From positions 61,738 to 125,737 of the forward strand of contig NZ_FCON02000009.1 of assembly GCF_001544535.1 (NCBI RefSeq): a DNA stretch of 64,000 nt. Reading direction: 5' to 3'. Positions 25,123-34,121 of this stretch are shown one piece after another. Every line of letters starts with the position of its first letter. Position 1 is the first letter of the stretch. The stretch is from Caballeronia choica. Its GTDB lineage: Bacteria; Pseudomonadota; Gammaproteobacteria; Burkholderiales; Burkholderiaceae. Under the pieces are notes generated by a model, which had not been told where the DNA came from, did no database searches, and saw only the letters and a program-made list of their open reading frames with translations. The translations under genes and the position numbers were made by a program.

Positions 25123-25989
25123 TCACTCGCTTTTGCTCAGGACGAAATCGTTCGCGAGTTCCCAGAAGGCCCCGCGCGTGCCCCACTTCGCAGCCGCCTC
25201 GGCCGACTCGTTCAGCGTGAACTGGCGGATCAGCGAGGACTTCACCGCGAACACGACATCCGAGTCGAGCCAGGTATCCTCGGCATCAAACAGGTGTGTG
25301 GTCAACTTCTGGTAACCGGGCGCGCAGACCACGGCGTGCAGGTGCGCTGGCCGGAACGGATGACGCGCCGTGGCGCGCAACAGGTCGCCGACCGGACCAT
25401 CGGTCGGGATCGGATAGGACGTGGGCCTGATGGTCTTGAGCAGGTACTCGCCGTTCTGCCTCGCGCGATACCAGCCGCGCAGGTTGTGTTCGGGCTGCGC
25501 CTTGTCCTGAATGTCGTACATGCCGTTCGCATCGGTCTGCCAGATCTCGATGGTCGCGCCCGGCACCGGTTCGCCTTGCGGTCCGAGAACCCGGCCGTGA
25601 ATCAGGAGGGGAACGTCGTCCCCGTCACGAAGCAGCACGGATTCGCCCCACTCCCGTGCGGGCGATTCAGGAACATAGAACGGACCGAGCACCGTCGATT
25701 CGGTCGCACCCTCCGGCACGCTCGCGCTCACCATGTTGACGAGCGCCGACACACCGAGGTTGTCGGACAGGAGGATCATCTCCTGGCGCTTGTTGTCGCT
25801 GATCTGGCCGGTGCGGGTCAGGAACTCGATGCCCGCGAGCCACTCCGCTTCGGTCAGCCGTACGTCGCGGACGAACGCATGCAAATGCCGGATCAGCGAT
25901 CGCATGATCGTGCGCAGACGGGGATCAGGTGCGTCGGCGTAGCGTTGCAGCACCACGTCGGTCATTTCGGCTTCGGTCATGTTTCTCAT
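25123..25989 (-). CDS. Intradiol ring-cleavage dioxygenase (hydroxyquinol 1,2-dioxygenase type)
   Basis: This 288-residue non-haem Fe(III) dioxygenase would cleave a trihydroxy- or dihydroxybenzene between adjacent hydroxyls. The four iron ligands align with catechol dioxygenase: Y158 (ANGMYD), Y192 (PTSYPIP), H216 and H218 (RPAHLH). The N-terminal helical dimerisation domain (about residues 1-100) is of the catechol/hydroxyquinol type. Length and the LGPFYVPESP segment fit hydroxyquinol 1,2-dioxygenases best. The start is the ATG at 25989 after GGAG; the frame extends upstream but without support. The product from hydroxyquinol would be maleylacetate, for which no reductase gene is present in the window. 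Confidence 0.8.
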   Translation of the reverse strand: MRNMTEAEMTDVVLQRYADAPDPRLRTIMRSLIRHLHAFVRDVRLTEAEWLAGIEFLTRTGQISDNKRQEMILLSDNLGVSALVNMVSASVPEGATESTVLGPFYVPESPAREWGESVLLRDGDDVPLLIHGRVLGPQGEPVPGATIEIWQTDANGMYDIQDKAQPEHNLRGWYRARQNGEYLLKTIRPTSYPIPTDGPVGDLLRATARHPFRPAHLHAVVCAPGYQKLTTHLFDAEDTWLDSDVVFAVKSSLIRQFTLNESAEAAAKWGTRGAFWELANDFVLSKSE

Positions 25990-26057
25990 TGCGTCTCCGT
26001 GTTCAGTCAAAGGGTTGGTGTGGGCTGCGTCTTGGGCGCGAGGCGAAGGCGTTCGCT

Positions 26058-26880
26058 TCATGATGCACTTGTCGCAAGGATCCGGTCGGCCGCGTGCTCG
26101 GCCACCATCAGCGTCGGAAGATTGGTGTTGGCGCTCGGGATGACCGGCATGATCGACGCATCGACGACATGCAGGTTGCCGACGCCATAGACCCGGTACG
26201 AAGCATCCACGACCGCCTTCGGATCGCTCTCGCGACCCATCGCGCAGGTTCCGACGGGATGGCCCATCGGAGCAATGGACGACAGCAGGTCGGCGTCCGA
26301 CAGCACAATGTCGCCGCGACGGCCGGCCAAGGGCTTTGCGCCCGCGAAGGCCCGCTCTAGCGCGAACCGGCGAAGCGGCCCCGGCGCGTTGAGCTTCACC
26401 TTCGCGCCCGCTGCGAGCAATGAACCAGCAAGGCCCGGGCGGTTGAATTGATTGAGCGCCATCCCGGGCGGCAAGAGCAGCGCCTCGCTATAAGTCGCCG
26501 CCACACCGGGTTCCCGCAGGAACTGCTCCGCGAGCCGCGCGCCCATGACGACGCGCGGCGCATCGCGCGGGTCGTCGAGCATGCGGAAATCGACCCGGGG
26601 ATTCACATACGAATTGGCACTCGCGAGCGTAACGGCGCCCGTCGAAAACGGCGAGTACAGCGCGGAGGCGACCATCGCGACGTCGGTGCCGAACGAGCGC
26701 GGGCTGACCCGTCCGAGCATGAAGAGAAGCAGGTCGCCGCTCGGGCATCCGGGCAGGCGCGACGACGCGCGCAGCCCCGCCACGGCGAATCGCCGCAGAC
26801 GCGGCGCCACGCGCTTGCCGCGCGGCAGCGTGAGCGCGAAGAACATGTACGAATGGTTCTGAAGATTGCGCCCGACACCC
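26058..26880 (-). pseudogene. GMC oxidoreductase, C-terminal half only
   Basis: The frame begins to look like a glucose-methanol-choline oxidoreductase at GVGRNLQNH and continues through the substrate domain to the C-terminal HPVGTCAMG, VDASYRVYGVGNLHVVDAS and ANTNLPTLMVAEHAADRIL. The N-terminal FAD-binding half with its GxGxxG motif is absent. Its place is taken by the divergent GntR gene start. The frame is open up to 26969, but the last 25-30 codons are antisense to that gene. Without the FAD domain it cannot be active. Confidence 0.75.
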
Positions 26881-26909
26881 CGCCGATCGTCGATCGGAAA
26901 CTCATCGCC

Positions 26910-27683
26910 ATGAACGCTTACCAAGACGACCCGAACGCTGCGGTGTTCGCTGCATCCTCGCCACGCCACCTCGACCTCGCCCGGGCGCTGGCGGAGGAGA
27001 TTCGGAACGGCCGGCCTCCCGTGGGCGGGTTGCTGCCGACAGAGGCCGAGTTGTGCGCGGAGTGGAAACTAAGTCGCTATGCGGTGCGCCAGGCAATTCA
27101 GAAGCTTTGCAGCCTGGGTCTGGTGACTCGTCAGGCGGGCGTCGGCACGCGGGTCATGTCCGACCGCCCGCAAACGCGCTACACCCAGTCCATGGACGCC
27201 CTGGCGGACCTTGTCTATTACGCGAGGGGAACGACGCTGCAGGTGTCCATGCGCGAGCGGATGTCAGCCAGCGAGGCCGATGCGGACTTGCTGCGCTGCG
27301 CGCCCGGGGCGAAGTGGTTGCACATCGGCGGCGTGCGCTACAGCGGCAGCGCCGCGCCTGAACCGATCGCACTCGTCGATATCTATGTCGAGGCGACCTA
27401 CGGGCAATTGAAAGGGCTCGCAAAGACGTTGGACGCGCCGGTGCACACGATGATCGAAGAGCAGTACGGCATCAAGGTGACGCGGGTTGAACAGGAGTTA
27501 CAGGGGCTGCTCATCGAGGGGGCCGATGCCGAAGCGCTGCAAGTGCCCAGCGGATCGGCCGGCATGCGCATCGTCCGGACTTACTTCGTGCGTGACAACG
27601 TGATCGAAGTGACGACCGGCGTGCATCCCGCAAGCCGCTTCAGCTATTCGATGACTTATCACCTGACGCAGGCGCCCGGCTAG
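26910..27683 (+). CDS. GntR/HutC-family transcriptional regulator
   Basis: This 257-residue regulator has an N-terminal GntR winged helix (LPTEAELCAEWKLSRYAVRQ then LVTRQAGVGTRV) and a C-terminal UTRA ligand domain ending in the usual VTTGVHPASRFSY segment. HutC-type regulators sense small acids such as urocanate. The start is the ATG at 26910 with GGAAA upstream; an in-frame ATG at 26853 would overlap the GMC relic. It is divergent from the intradiol dioxygenase group, with only the relic between, so it may have controlled that operon. Confidence 0.82.
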   Translation: MNAYQDDPNAAVFAASSPRHLDLARALAEEIRNGRPPVGGLLPTEAELCAEWKLSRYAVRQAIQKLCSLGLVTRQAGVGTRVMSDRPQTRYTQSMDALADLVYYARGTTLQVSMRERMSASEADADLLRCAPGAKWLHIGGVRYSGSAAPEPIALVDIYVEATYGQLKGLAKTLDAPVHTMIEEQYGIKVTRVEQELQGLLIEGADAEALQVPSGSAGMRIVRTYFVRDNVIEVTTGVHPASRFSYSMTYHLTQAPG

Positions 27684-28206
27684 GCAAGGCCAATGCCCGC
27701 CGCATCGAGAGCGCCCCTGGACAAGTAATGATGCGAGCCCGCCGGCCCAGTCTTTTGCCTACCAACTCGCGGAGGAAATGACGGACAAGGGTTGGACGAG
27801 ATGCGCGTTCTATGGCTATGACAAGGCCATGAAAATTTACCCCAAGGGCAGGCCCAAGATGGCGGCCGACGGACGACGTGCGAGCGAAGCGCGCTGTAAG
27901 ATCACGCTGTAATCCGAGAACGGGCGACCAAAGGCTGGCAGGCGCGACCGAGTCGCTGGAGTTGCAGATCAAGCTGGACCATTGAGGTGTTGCCCGCGGA
28001 AAATCTTGCACGCATCGATCGGGCCCGGCTTGATCCGAGCCGGGAGACGGCGACAGTATTCCTGGCTAAGAATTGTGTTGGATCGGCATTGGATTCGCTC
28101 AACTCCGAACCTTGCTGCCTGTGGCACAACGGGCTTCCGCACGAGCCGCTATTCCGGCGCCGGTTCGTTCGTCATACTACTTTGCTTCATCAAAGGGAGA
28201 CGTGAC
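27684..28206. other. Intergenic region with an unrecognised gene fragment
   Basis: Between about 27730 and the TAA at 27910-27912 a plus-strand frame without a start reads FAYQLAEEMTDKGWTRC, FYGYDKAMKIYP and ends CKITL. This is protein-like in composition but unknown to me, probably the 3' end of a lost gene. Nothing further is seen up to the GGGAGACGTGAC ribosome binding region of the next gene. Confidence 0.4.
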
Positions 28207-28500
28207 ATGAAGAACTCGCCGAAGATCTGGCCGGTGGTTTCCGCACTGACGTTCTCGCTCGCGGGCTGTGCCGCAGGCGGCACGCCGGAAGGCGCCGCGC
28301 ATCTGAGCACAACCCAATGCCGCGATCTCGCCGCTCTCAGGAACAACGCGCCCATCACGCCCGAGCGCAACCGGAGTGAACTTGCTGCGCTGAAAAAGGC
28401 GGGGTACGACCCATCAAGGTTCGACGACCCATACTATCCCGATGATCTGCAAACGGCGCAGCGTCAGGTCGATCGCTGGTATCAGGCGGATTGCCGGTAG
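28207..28500 (+). CDS. Small DUF4148-type lipoprotein
   Basis: This 97-residue exported protein has a signal of Lys-containing n-region, hydrophobic core (VVSALTFSLAGC) and a lipobox-like LAGC at the cleavage site, so it is probably a lipoprotein. The mature part contains the DUF4148 pattern ITPERNRSELAALKKAGYDP, YYPDDLQTAQRQVD. DUF4148 proteins are numerous in Burkholderia and of unknown function. The ATG at 28207 follows GGGAGACGTGAC. Confidence 0.75.
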   Translation: MKNSPKIWPVVSALTFSLAGCAAGGTPEGAAHLSTTQCRDLAALRNNAPITPERNRSELAALKKAGYDPSRFDDPYYPDDLQTAQRQVDRWYQADCR

Positions 28501-29030
28501 GCGCCACCCATCGTCGCAGGGCCTTGGACGTTGATTCATTGTCGAATTAGAAATGGAACAAGAGGGTCACGGCACCATCGGCTTGATGAATGTGTCGGCA
28601 TTGCAATCGTTCGACCCGCGCTGGAAGCAAGCCCGTCACGCAGAGAAGTGCCCTCGATAGCATCGGCACGACCGTCCGCCGGCAGCCCGCGATGGCATCG
28701 GCCGATCCACCTAGAGCGCCCCGATTATAGGGTTCGCAAGAAAGGCATTGTTAGTACGATCTTGCTCATGATCGTCTCCACGCGCGCAGCCGCCAGCGGC
28801 GCGCCAGTCGAGAGCTTCCTGACGAGCCAGCACTTCGCGGATGCCGGCATGATCAAGAAGATCCGCCCGGTACCGGCGACCGACGCCGAATTGCTACCCG
28901 CACTGCAGATGCTCGCGTACTACGAAGTCAACAAGGCCAAGGGGCCAGGGGAATGGAACATCGCGCTCGCGCCGTTGTCACCCGGTCAGACACAGCCGGA
29001 CGTGAATCGCTCCAGGTTCGACCAGAATCT
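28501..29030. other. Intergenic region with a possible gene fragment
   Basis: A plus-strand frame from the ATG near 28768 reads MIVSTRAAASGAPVES, then FLTSQHFADAGMIKKIRP and ALQMLAYYEVNKAKG before running into the 3' end of the convergent transporter gene. It looks like real protein but I cannot place it in a family. No ribosome binding site or full-length gene is visible. Confidence 0.35.
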
Positions 29031-30284
29031 TCACGTGAGTGGTTGCGTGGCGCCAGGCGCACTCCGATCAGCATCCGCATCGACGCGGCACGCATGTCTG
29101 AGCGACGTCTTAAAGCACAGCCACAACGCAAGCGACCCTACCGATACCGCGCCCAGCACGAGAAACGCGGACGAATACCCAAACCGATGCGCAAGCACGC
29201 CGCCGAGCGCCGGACTCAGCGCGGCGCCCACGCCCTGCACCGTCATCACCACGCCCTGCGCGACGTTCACGCGGCCCGTCCCCTGCATCAGCCGCACGAC
29301 CAGGGCCGGCACCGCGACGCTTTGCAATCCCGCGCCGATGCCGTCGAGCGCCTGCACCGGCCACACGCCCCACGGCGTCATCAGCGACGCCGCGATCACG
29401 CCGCGCAGCGGCAGCGCGAGAAACGTCGCGAGAATCACCCACCAGTAGCCGCGCCAGCGAATCAGCCGGCTCGCGACGAGCGCCGCCACGACCATCACCC
29501 CTTGCGCGATGACGATCGTCTCGGCCGTGAACGCGCTCGGATCGGCCTGATGCGAGGCGACGACGGCCATCCCGTAGAGCGGCAGCATCGCGGCATTGCC
29601 GAGGTGGAACAGCAAAAGCGAGGCAGCCAGCAGCAGAAGCGGCCGGCAGTGCAGCAGGATGCGCAGGCCCTTCGTGTCGGGGTCGTCGTGGGCATCAGAT
29701 CGAGCGCCGGAATCGAGGCCCCGCGCACTGTCGTGATCGATAGCGTCGCGTCGGATCATCGATACCGCGATCACTGTCAGCACGCCGAACACCGCGCTCA
29801 ACGCGAACACCGCGCCGAAGCCGAAGCGCCAGCCGAGCCAGCCCGAGAGCGCCGCGCCCGCCACATTGCCGGCGTGATTGGCGACCTGGTTGCGGCCGAA
29901 CTGCCGGTCGAAGCCGCGCTGGCGCACGATGCCAAGCGTGATGCCCGCCATCGCCGGCCCGAGTGCGGCGCCCGTTACCGCCGTCGCCACTTGCGAGGCC
30001 GCCACCGTCCAGTACGCATGCGAGATCCAGAGCAGGCCCGAAGCCAGCGTCGTCATTACGCCTGCGATCACGATCACCGCGCGCTTGTGGCGGGTTGCAT
30101 CGACGAGCGCGCCCGCCGGTGAACTCGCGAACACGCCCGCGATTCCGCCGATCGTCATGACCGTGCCGATCACGTCCGTGCCCCAGCCGCGCGCTTGCAG
30201 AAAGACGCCGAGAAACGGTCCGATGCCCGCCTGCACGTCGGCCATGAAGAAGTTGAGCAGTTCGAGTGCGCGGGCCGGTTTCAT
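29031..30284 (-). CDS. MFS transporter (drug/metabolite efflux type)
   Basis: This 417-residue membrane protein has about 12 hydrophobic segments and the loop 2-3 signature GALVDATRHKR. FFMADVQAGIGPFLGVFLQ forms the first helix, and the loop with HDSARGLDSGARSD joins the two halves. It belongs to an MFS group often called MFS_1 with unknown substrates in Burkholderia. Start MKPARALELLNFFMA at 30284. It is followed upstream by a short hydrophobic frame. No catabolic gene is adjacent, so the substrate is unknown. Confidence 0.8.
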   Translation of the reverse strand: MKPARALELLNFFMADVQAGIGPFLGVFLQARGWGTDVIGTVMTIGGIAGVFASSPAGALVDATRHKRAVIVIAGVMTTLASGLLWISHAYWTVAASQVATAVTGAALGPAMAGITLGIVRQRGFDRQFGRNQVANHAGNVAGAALSGWLGWRFGFGAVFALSAVFGVLTVIAVSMIRRDAIDHDSARGLDSGARSDAHDDPDTKGLRILLHCRPLLLLAASLLLFHLGNAAMLPLYGMAVVASHQADPSAFTAETIVIAQGVMVVAALVASRLIRWRGYWWVILATFLALPLRGVIAASLMTPWGVWPVQALDGIGAGLQSVAVPALVVRLMQGTGRVNVAQGVVMTVQGVGAALSPALGGVLAHRFGYSSAFLVLGAVSVGSLALWLCFKTSLRHACRVDADADRSAPGATQPLT

Positions 30285-30344
30285 TCGACACGACCCTCAG
30301 TTGGGAACGCGGATGCATCGGGCGGCGTCATGTCCGCTCCTTCG

Positions 30345-30452
30345 CTAGACGGGTTCTTCAGCGTCGATCAGGACCGCGCACATGACGGCGACCAGCGCCC
30401 AGAACACGGCAAGCTGGCTTGCGAACGAAAGACGCCGGGGTGCGACTTGCAT
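30345..30452 (-). CDS. Possible 35-aa single-helix membrane peptide
   Basis: The frame begins MQVAPRRLSF, continues with a hydrophobic run (LAVFWALVAVMCAVLI) and ends DAEEPV. Positive residues before and acidic ones after the helix are as in small membrane peptides. It lies 60 bp before the MFS gene on the same strand. There is no clear ribosome binding site, so it may be chance. Confidence 0.3.
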   Translation of the reverse strand: MQVAPRRLSFASQLAVFWALVAVMCAVLIDAEEPV

Positions 30453-30816
30453 GGCGTTGGGCAGTGAGAGCGGACCCGTCATCTAGCAAGAAGCTTGCCG
30501 CGACGTAGCAGAAGTGCCGACATCCCTCACGAATTCGGGTGAGGAGTTTTCTGGAGTTTCGCCGACGTGAGCGAGTGAGAAAACGCTTGCGGTTCCACTC
30601 GCTCAATGCGTTCATCGATAATCAGATAACTGAACACCGTGATGAGCGCGTTTGCGCGAACGAAAACCAGCCTTCGCCTTTCCGTCTATCCACACTTCTC
30701 GGTGAGATCGAGCGGTTTCGTACGAACAGGCAACGTCGAACTTTTTGACCGCTGATCCGCGCGGTTCAATCAGCGCGGTAACCGCTAAAATTGCGGTTTT
30801 AGTCTGGAATACGTGC
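30453..30816. other. Intergenic and 5' untranslated region of the helicase gene
   Basis: No gene is seen. Short hairpins occur: CTCAC/GTGAG around a GAATTCG loop near 30527-30545, and CCGCTAAAATTGCGG near 30782 just before the helicase start. The latter could affect helicase expression, as cold-regulated RNA helicase genes often have structured leaders. Confidence 0.35.
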
Positions 30817-32262
30817 ATGTCTTTTGCCTCGCTTGGCCTGATCGATCCGTTGCTGCTTAATTTGGAGGGCCTCAATTATCAGACACCTACGCCAGTGCAG
30901 GCCAAGGCGATTCCTGCTGTGCTCGGTGGCAAGGACGTCATGGCTGCGGCCCAGACCGGCACTGGCAAAACGGCGGGTTTTGCGCTGCCGCTGTTGCAAC
31001 GGCTGGTGCAGCACGGCCCGGCGGTGTCCAGCAACCGCGCGCGTGTGCTGGTGCTGGTGCCCACGCGTGAACTGGCTGAACAAGTGCTGCAAAGCTTTGT
31101 CGATTACGGCAAAGGCCTCGACTTACGATTTCTGGCCGCCTACGGTGGTGTGAGTATCAACCCGCAGATGATGAAATTGCGCAAAGGCGTAGATGTGCTC
31201 GTTGCCACGCCGGGCCGTTTGCTGGATCTCCATCGCCAGAACGCGGTGCAGTTTGATCAAGTACAAACGCTGGTGCTGGATGAAGCCGACCGCATGCTGG
31301 ATCTGGGCTTTGCGCGCGAACTCAACGCCGTCTTTGCTGCCTTGCCCGTTCAGCGCCAGACCCTGCTGTTCTCTGCCACGTTCACCGATGATATCCGCGC
31401 CATGGCGGCGAGCATTCTGCGCGGCCCGGTCAATATCAGCGTCAGCCCGCCCAATGCCGCGGCCAGCAAGATCAAGCAATGGGTTGTGCCGGTGGATAAA
31501 AGGAACAAGCCTGACCTCTTCATGCACCTTGTGGCTGCGAACAACTGGAAGCACGCGCTGGTCTTCGTCAAAACCCGCAAAGGCGCGGATTACCTGGCGG
31601 CCATGCTGGATGAAGCGGGCTATGCGGTCGACACCATCCACGGCGACAAACCGCAACCCGCGCGCCTGCGTGCGCTGGAGCGCTTCAAGACGGGCGAAGT
31701 ACACATGCTGGTAGCCACCGATGTGGCTGCGCGCGGGCTGGATATCGACGACCTGCCGCTGGTGATCAACGTTGATCTGCCGATCGTGGCGCAAGACTAT
31801 GTGCACCGTATTGGCCGTACCGCCCGCGCGGGCGCCAGCGGCGCGGCGGTGTCCCTCGTGTGTGCCGATGAAGCGCCGCAACTGGCTGCGATTGAAGCGC
31901 TGATCCAGCAAACGCTGGCCCGTGAAGAAGAGCCAGGTTTTGAAGCCGAACACCGCGTGCCGCAAACCAGCGCGACGGGCCAGATCATCAAGAAACCCAA
32001 GAAGCCTAAGAAGCCCAAGGTGCCGCAAGCTGCGCCGGGCACCATGCAGGTGCTCAGCAAACAAACGAGGCCGCAGATTGGCGAAAACGGAAGCAAGCCT
32101 CGGGCGCAGCGCGCTGAGGCCGCGGGTACAGGCACAAGCTTGTCCAGCGGCAATCCATTCAGCGTGCAAAAGCCGCGCAGCAAACCCGCCAGCAAGCCAG
32201 TTGCGGATTCACGCAGACCGGCTGGCAAGCCCGCTGGTGGCCGCAGAAAACGCCAACCCTGA
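30817..32262 (+). CDS. DEAD-box ATP-dependent RNA helicase, RhlE type
   Basis: This 481-residue ATP-dependent RNA unwinding enzyme has all helicase motifs in order: Q motif (TPTPVQ), I AQTGTGKT, Ia PTRELAEQ, II DEAD, III SAT, V ATDVAARGLD and VI HRIGRTARAG. A low-complexity basic tail with KKPKKPKKPK and repeated SKP follows, as in RhlE proteins that bind structured rRNA. The ATG at 30817 is chosen over an upstream frame that starts in the leader. Codon use (many T- or A-ending codons, GAA and AAA) differs slightly from the catabolic genes and selB. A truncated SDR gene follows directly. Confidence 0.9.
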   Translation: MSFASLGLIDPLLLNLEGLNYQTPTPVQAKAIPAVLGGKDVMAAAQTGTGKTAGFALPLLQRLVQHGPAVSSNRARVLVLVPTRELAEQVLQSFVDYGKGLDLRFLAAYGGVSINPQMMKLRKGVDVLVATPGRLLDLHRQNAVQFDQVQTLVLDEADRMLDLGFARELNAVFAALPVQRQTLLFSATFTDDIRAMAASILRGPVNISVSPPNAAASKIKQWVVPVDKRNKPDLFMHLVAANNWKHALVFVKTRKGADYLAAMLDEAGYAVDTIHGDKPQPARLRALERFKTGEVHMLVATDVAARGLDIDDLPLVINVDLPIVAQDYVHRIGRTARAGASGAAVSLVCADEAPQLAAIEALIQQTLAREEEPGFEAEHRVPQTSATGQIIKKPKKPKKPKVPQAAPGTMQVLSKQTRPQIGENGSKPRAQRAEAAGTGTSLSSGNPFSVQKPRSKPASKPVADSRRPAGKPAGGRRKRQP

Positions 32263-32271
32263 TCCGTGGGG

Positions 32272-32376
32272 ATGAGCAACGCCGGGGATCGAGTGATCGA
32301 CATCAACATCCGGGGCGTATTCGCTACGACCAAGGCTGCGCTCAAGCATCTGAGTGATGGGGAGTCGATCAGCTAA
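32272..32376 (+). pseudogene. Fragment of a short-chain dehydrogenase gene
   Basis: A 34-codon frame reads MSNAGDRVIDINIRGVFATT then KAALKHLSDGESIS. This is the central part of a classical SDR (after NNAG, through the N-x-x-G-VF helix to the GG-I-I strand). The cofactor-binding N-terminus and the Ser-Tyr-Lys part are missing. It starts 9 bp after the helicase stop. Confidence 0.6.
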
Positions 32377-32566
32377 CGGAGCCGGCTCTCCATTAACCAC
32401 CCCGTACGGTCATCAGGCCGCGCCGGTGCGGTTCGCAGGCGTGGCCCGCGTCTGGCTCGCTTATCGCGAGACATGATTGCCACTGCGCTGGAATATCAAT
32501 TTGGTGTGCCGCCTTGCGCGCCTACGTTCATCAAGCGAACCTCGATCTGCGGCGGGCGCCCGTCAA

Positions 32567-33319
32567 TTATCGGCTTAGGGCGGCCTGGGCCCGTTGCAAC
32601 CACTCGCTGTTATGCTCGCGGGCGTGGCGCGGCCAATGCCTGGCATCGTGCACAATCTCAGCGTAAAGTTCGCGGGCACGCTGGCGATCGGCCTCGTTGG
32701 GCTGCACCGCTAGCCAATCGGCGTACAGGCAACGGGGTGCAGCGTCGCTTGCGCTCGCGAGCGCAATCTCGAACGCGGCGCGTGTGCCTGGCGCGCCAAT
32801 CGCGTCCAAGGCCCGTGCATACAGCAAGGCAGGCTCCGGCTGCCGGCGGGCGAGAGGATCGGCGGCGAACAGTTTTTCCAGCGCGTCCTGCGTGGCCGAA
32901 GCATTGCCGTTGGCAAACTGCGCACGCGCCAGCCCTTGGAGTAAGGCCGGATCGGATGAGAACGGCCCGCTGGCCGCCGCTTGGTAATGCTCCAGGGCCT
33001 CGGCGGCATTTCCTGCATCCAGCAGCGCTGCAGCCAACCGCATGCGATGCGCGACGGTCGGCGCGCGATCGAAATCCGTGCGCGCCTCCCGCACCGCTCG
33101 GTTGGGATCGACAAACCGCGAGATGGCCCTCGTTGCCGCCCTTGCCCCACGCGACTGGCGCAGGGAGGGCAAGTAAATGACAAAGAAGTAGACCGCACTA
33201 CCAAGGCCAGGGAAAAGAAACAGGATCAGCATCCAGTACATGTTCTGCTGGGTGCGCACGGCATGCACCGCAAAGAACAAGGCGATGATGACGTAAAGGC
33301 TGATTCCGAAGATACGCAT
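32567..33319 (-). CDS. Membrane-anchored TPR-like protein
   Basis: This 250-residue protein has an N-terminal hydrophobic hairpin of two membrane helices (ISLYVIIALFFAVHAV and MLILFLFPGLGSAVYFFV), the second with a PLDc_N-like pattern. Tetratricopeptide-type helical pairs follow (ALLDAGNAAEALEHYQAA, LLQGLARAQFANGNASATQDAL). Proteins of this form are common in gamma- and beta-proteobacteria and of unknown function, perhaps assembly or quality-control factors. It ends with WLQRAQAALSR. It sits alone between gene fragments. Confidence 0.65.
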   Translation of the reverse strand: MRIFGISLYVIIALFFAVHAVRTQQNMYWMLILFLFPGLGSAVYFFVIYLPSLRQSRGARAATRAISRFVDPNRAVREARTDFDRAPTVAHRMRLAAALLDAGNAAEALEHYQAAASGPFSSDPALLQGLARAQFANGNASATQDALEKLFAADPLARRQPEPALLYARALDAIGAPGTRAAFEIALASASDAAPRCLYADWLAVQPNEADRQRARELYAEIVHDARHWPRHAREHNSEWLQRAQAALSR

Positions 33320-33403
33320 TTACGAGAAGGTCAGTTGCGGGGCGTTGCTGACGGTACGTCAGCGAAACGGCAGTGCGCTATTGTGACAGAAGCGCGCTAC
33401 CGA

Positions 33404-33517
33404 CATTTTGGTGCTCGACGATCTCGCGATGGCACCGATGTCCGATCCGGCGCGGCGTGATCTGCTCGAGGTGCTCGATGACCGGTACGGTTCGCACTCG
33501 ACGATCGTCACGAGCCA
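33404..33517 (+). pseudogene. IstB-type (IS21 helper ATPase) fragment
   Basis: About 38 codons in the plus frame read VLDDLAMAPMSDPARRDLLE followed by VLDDRYGSHSTIVTSQ. This is the Walker B/sensor region of IstB-like proteins of IS21-family elements. The Walker A region, the C-terminus and the istA transposase are absent. The frame ends at a perfect 10-bp inverted repeat. Confidence 0.75.
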
Positions 33518-33518
33518 G

Positions 33519-33544
33519 ATTTTACGAGTTCGGGCTCGTAAAAT
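33519..33544. repeat. Perfect 10-bp inverted repeat at the end of the IstB relic
   Basis: ATTTTACGAG (33519-33528) and CTCGTAAAAT (33535-33544) are separated by 6 bases. It marks the break between two mobile-element relics and could be a hairpin formed at a junction, or part of an element end. Confidence 0.6.
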
Positions 33545-33599
33545 CTGTAATGCGCTCATCAGCTTTATGCGGAGTCCGATGGTACGAACCCCGCTTTCA

Positions 33600-33899
33600 T
33601 CAGGCTTTAGTGGCTTTCCGTCTCTGCATAATCGTTGCAGAGGCCAGCGCCGCAACCAGCTTGTCCGCGGCTTTGAAGCGGCCGGAACGCAGCTTTGGCG
33701 CCGCGACAGATTCGAGCGCTTCCAACTTCACGGAATGGTCGATGCGAGTATACATTTCCGTGGTCTGCATGCTCGCATGGCCGAGCCATAGAGAGACCTT
33801 CCGCAAGTCTTCTGTCGCCTGCAAGACCGTAAGTGCGCAGGTATGTCTCAGCACATGCGGAGACCCGACACGCGCCGACGCGATCCGGGATCGGCTCGT
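33600..33899 (-). pseudogene. Tyrosine recombinase (integrase), C-terminal catalytic part only
   Basis: The minus-strand frame reads IASARVGSPHVLRHTCAL, then KVSLWLGHASMQTTEMYTR, ending RKATKA. H-x-x-R (HVLRH), the LGH box and the nucleophile Tyr in TEMYTR are all present, so this is the catalytic C-terminus of a XerC/D-like recombinase. A stop codon closes the frame just upstream and the N-terminal two thirds are missing. Confidence 0.7.
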
Positions 33900-34003
33900 T
33901 CACAACGCCCATCGACTCACGCTCGCCGGCGAGTCGATGCGCAAACGCCGAAATGGTTTGACCAGCAAGGAAGTGTCGGAGTAAAAACGCTCAGACCCGC
34001 AGC

Positions 34004-34096
34004 GTTCGCTTACTCGTGGAATGCGCGTTCGGATAACCGTGGATTGCACGTTCGCTTACGCCTGGAATGAGCATTAGGTTTGCGTGGGATACGCAC
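34004..34096. repeat. Degenerate 23-bp tandem repeat, about four units
   Basis: Units at 34004-34026, 34027-34049 and 34050-34072 share GTTCGNNTANNCNTGGANTGNNC. A weaker fourth unit follows at 34073-34096. Such arrays are typical of the ends of tyrosine-recombinase elements, and the recombinase relic lies about 100 bp away. Confidence 0.65.
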
Positions 34097-34121
34097 TCTC
34101 TCTATCGGAGGTACGACGGGC

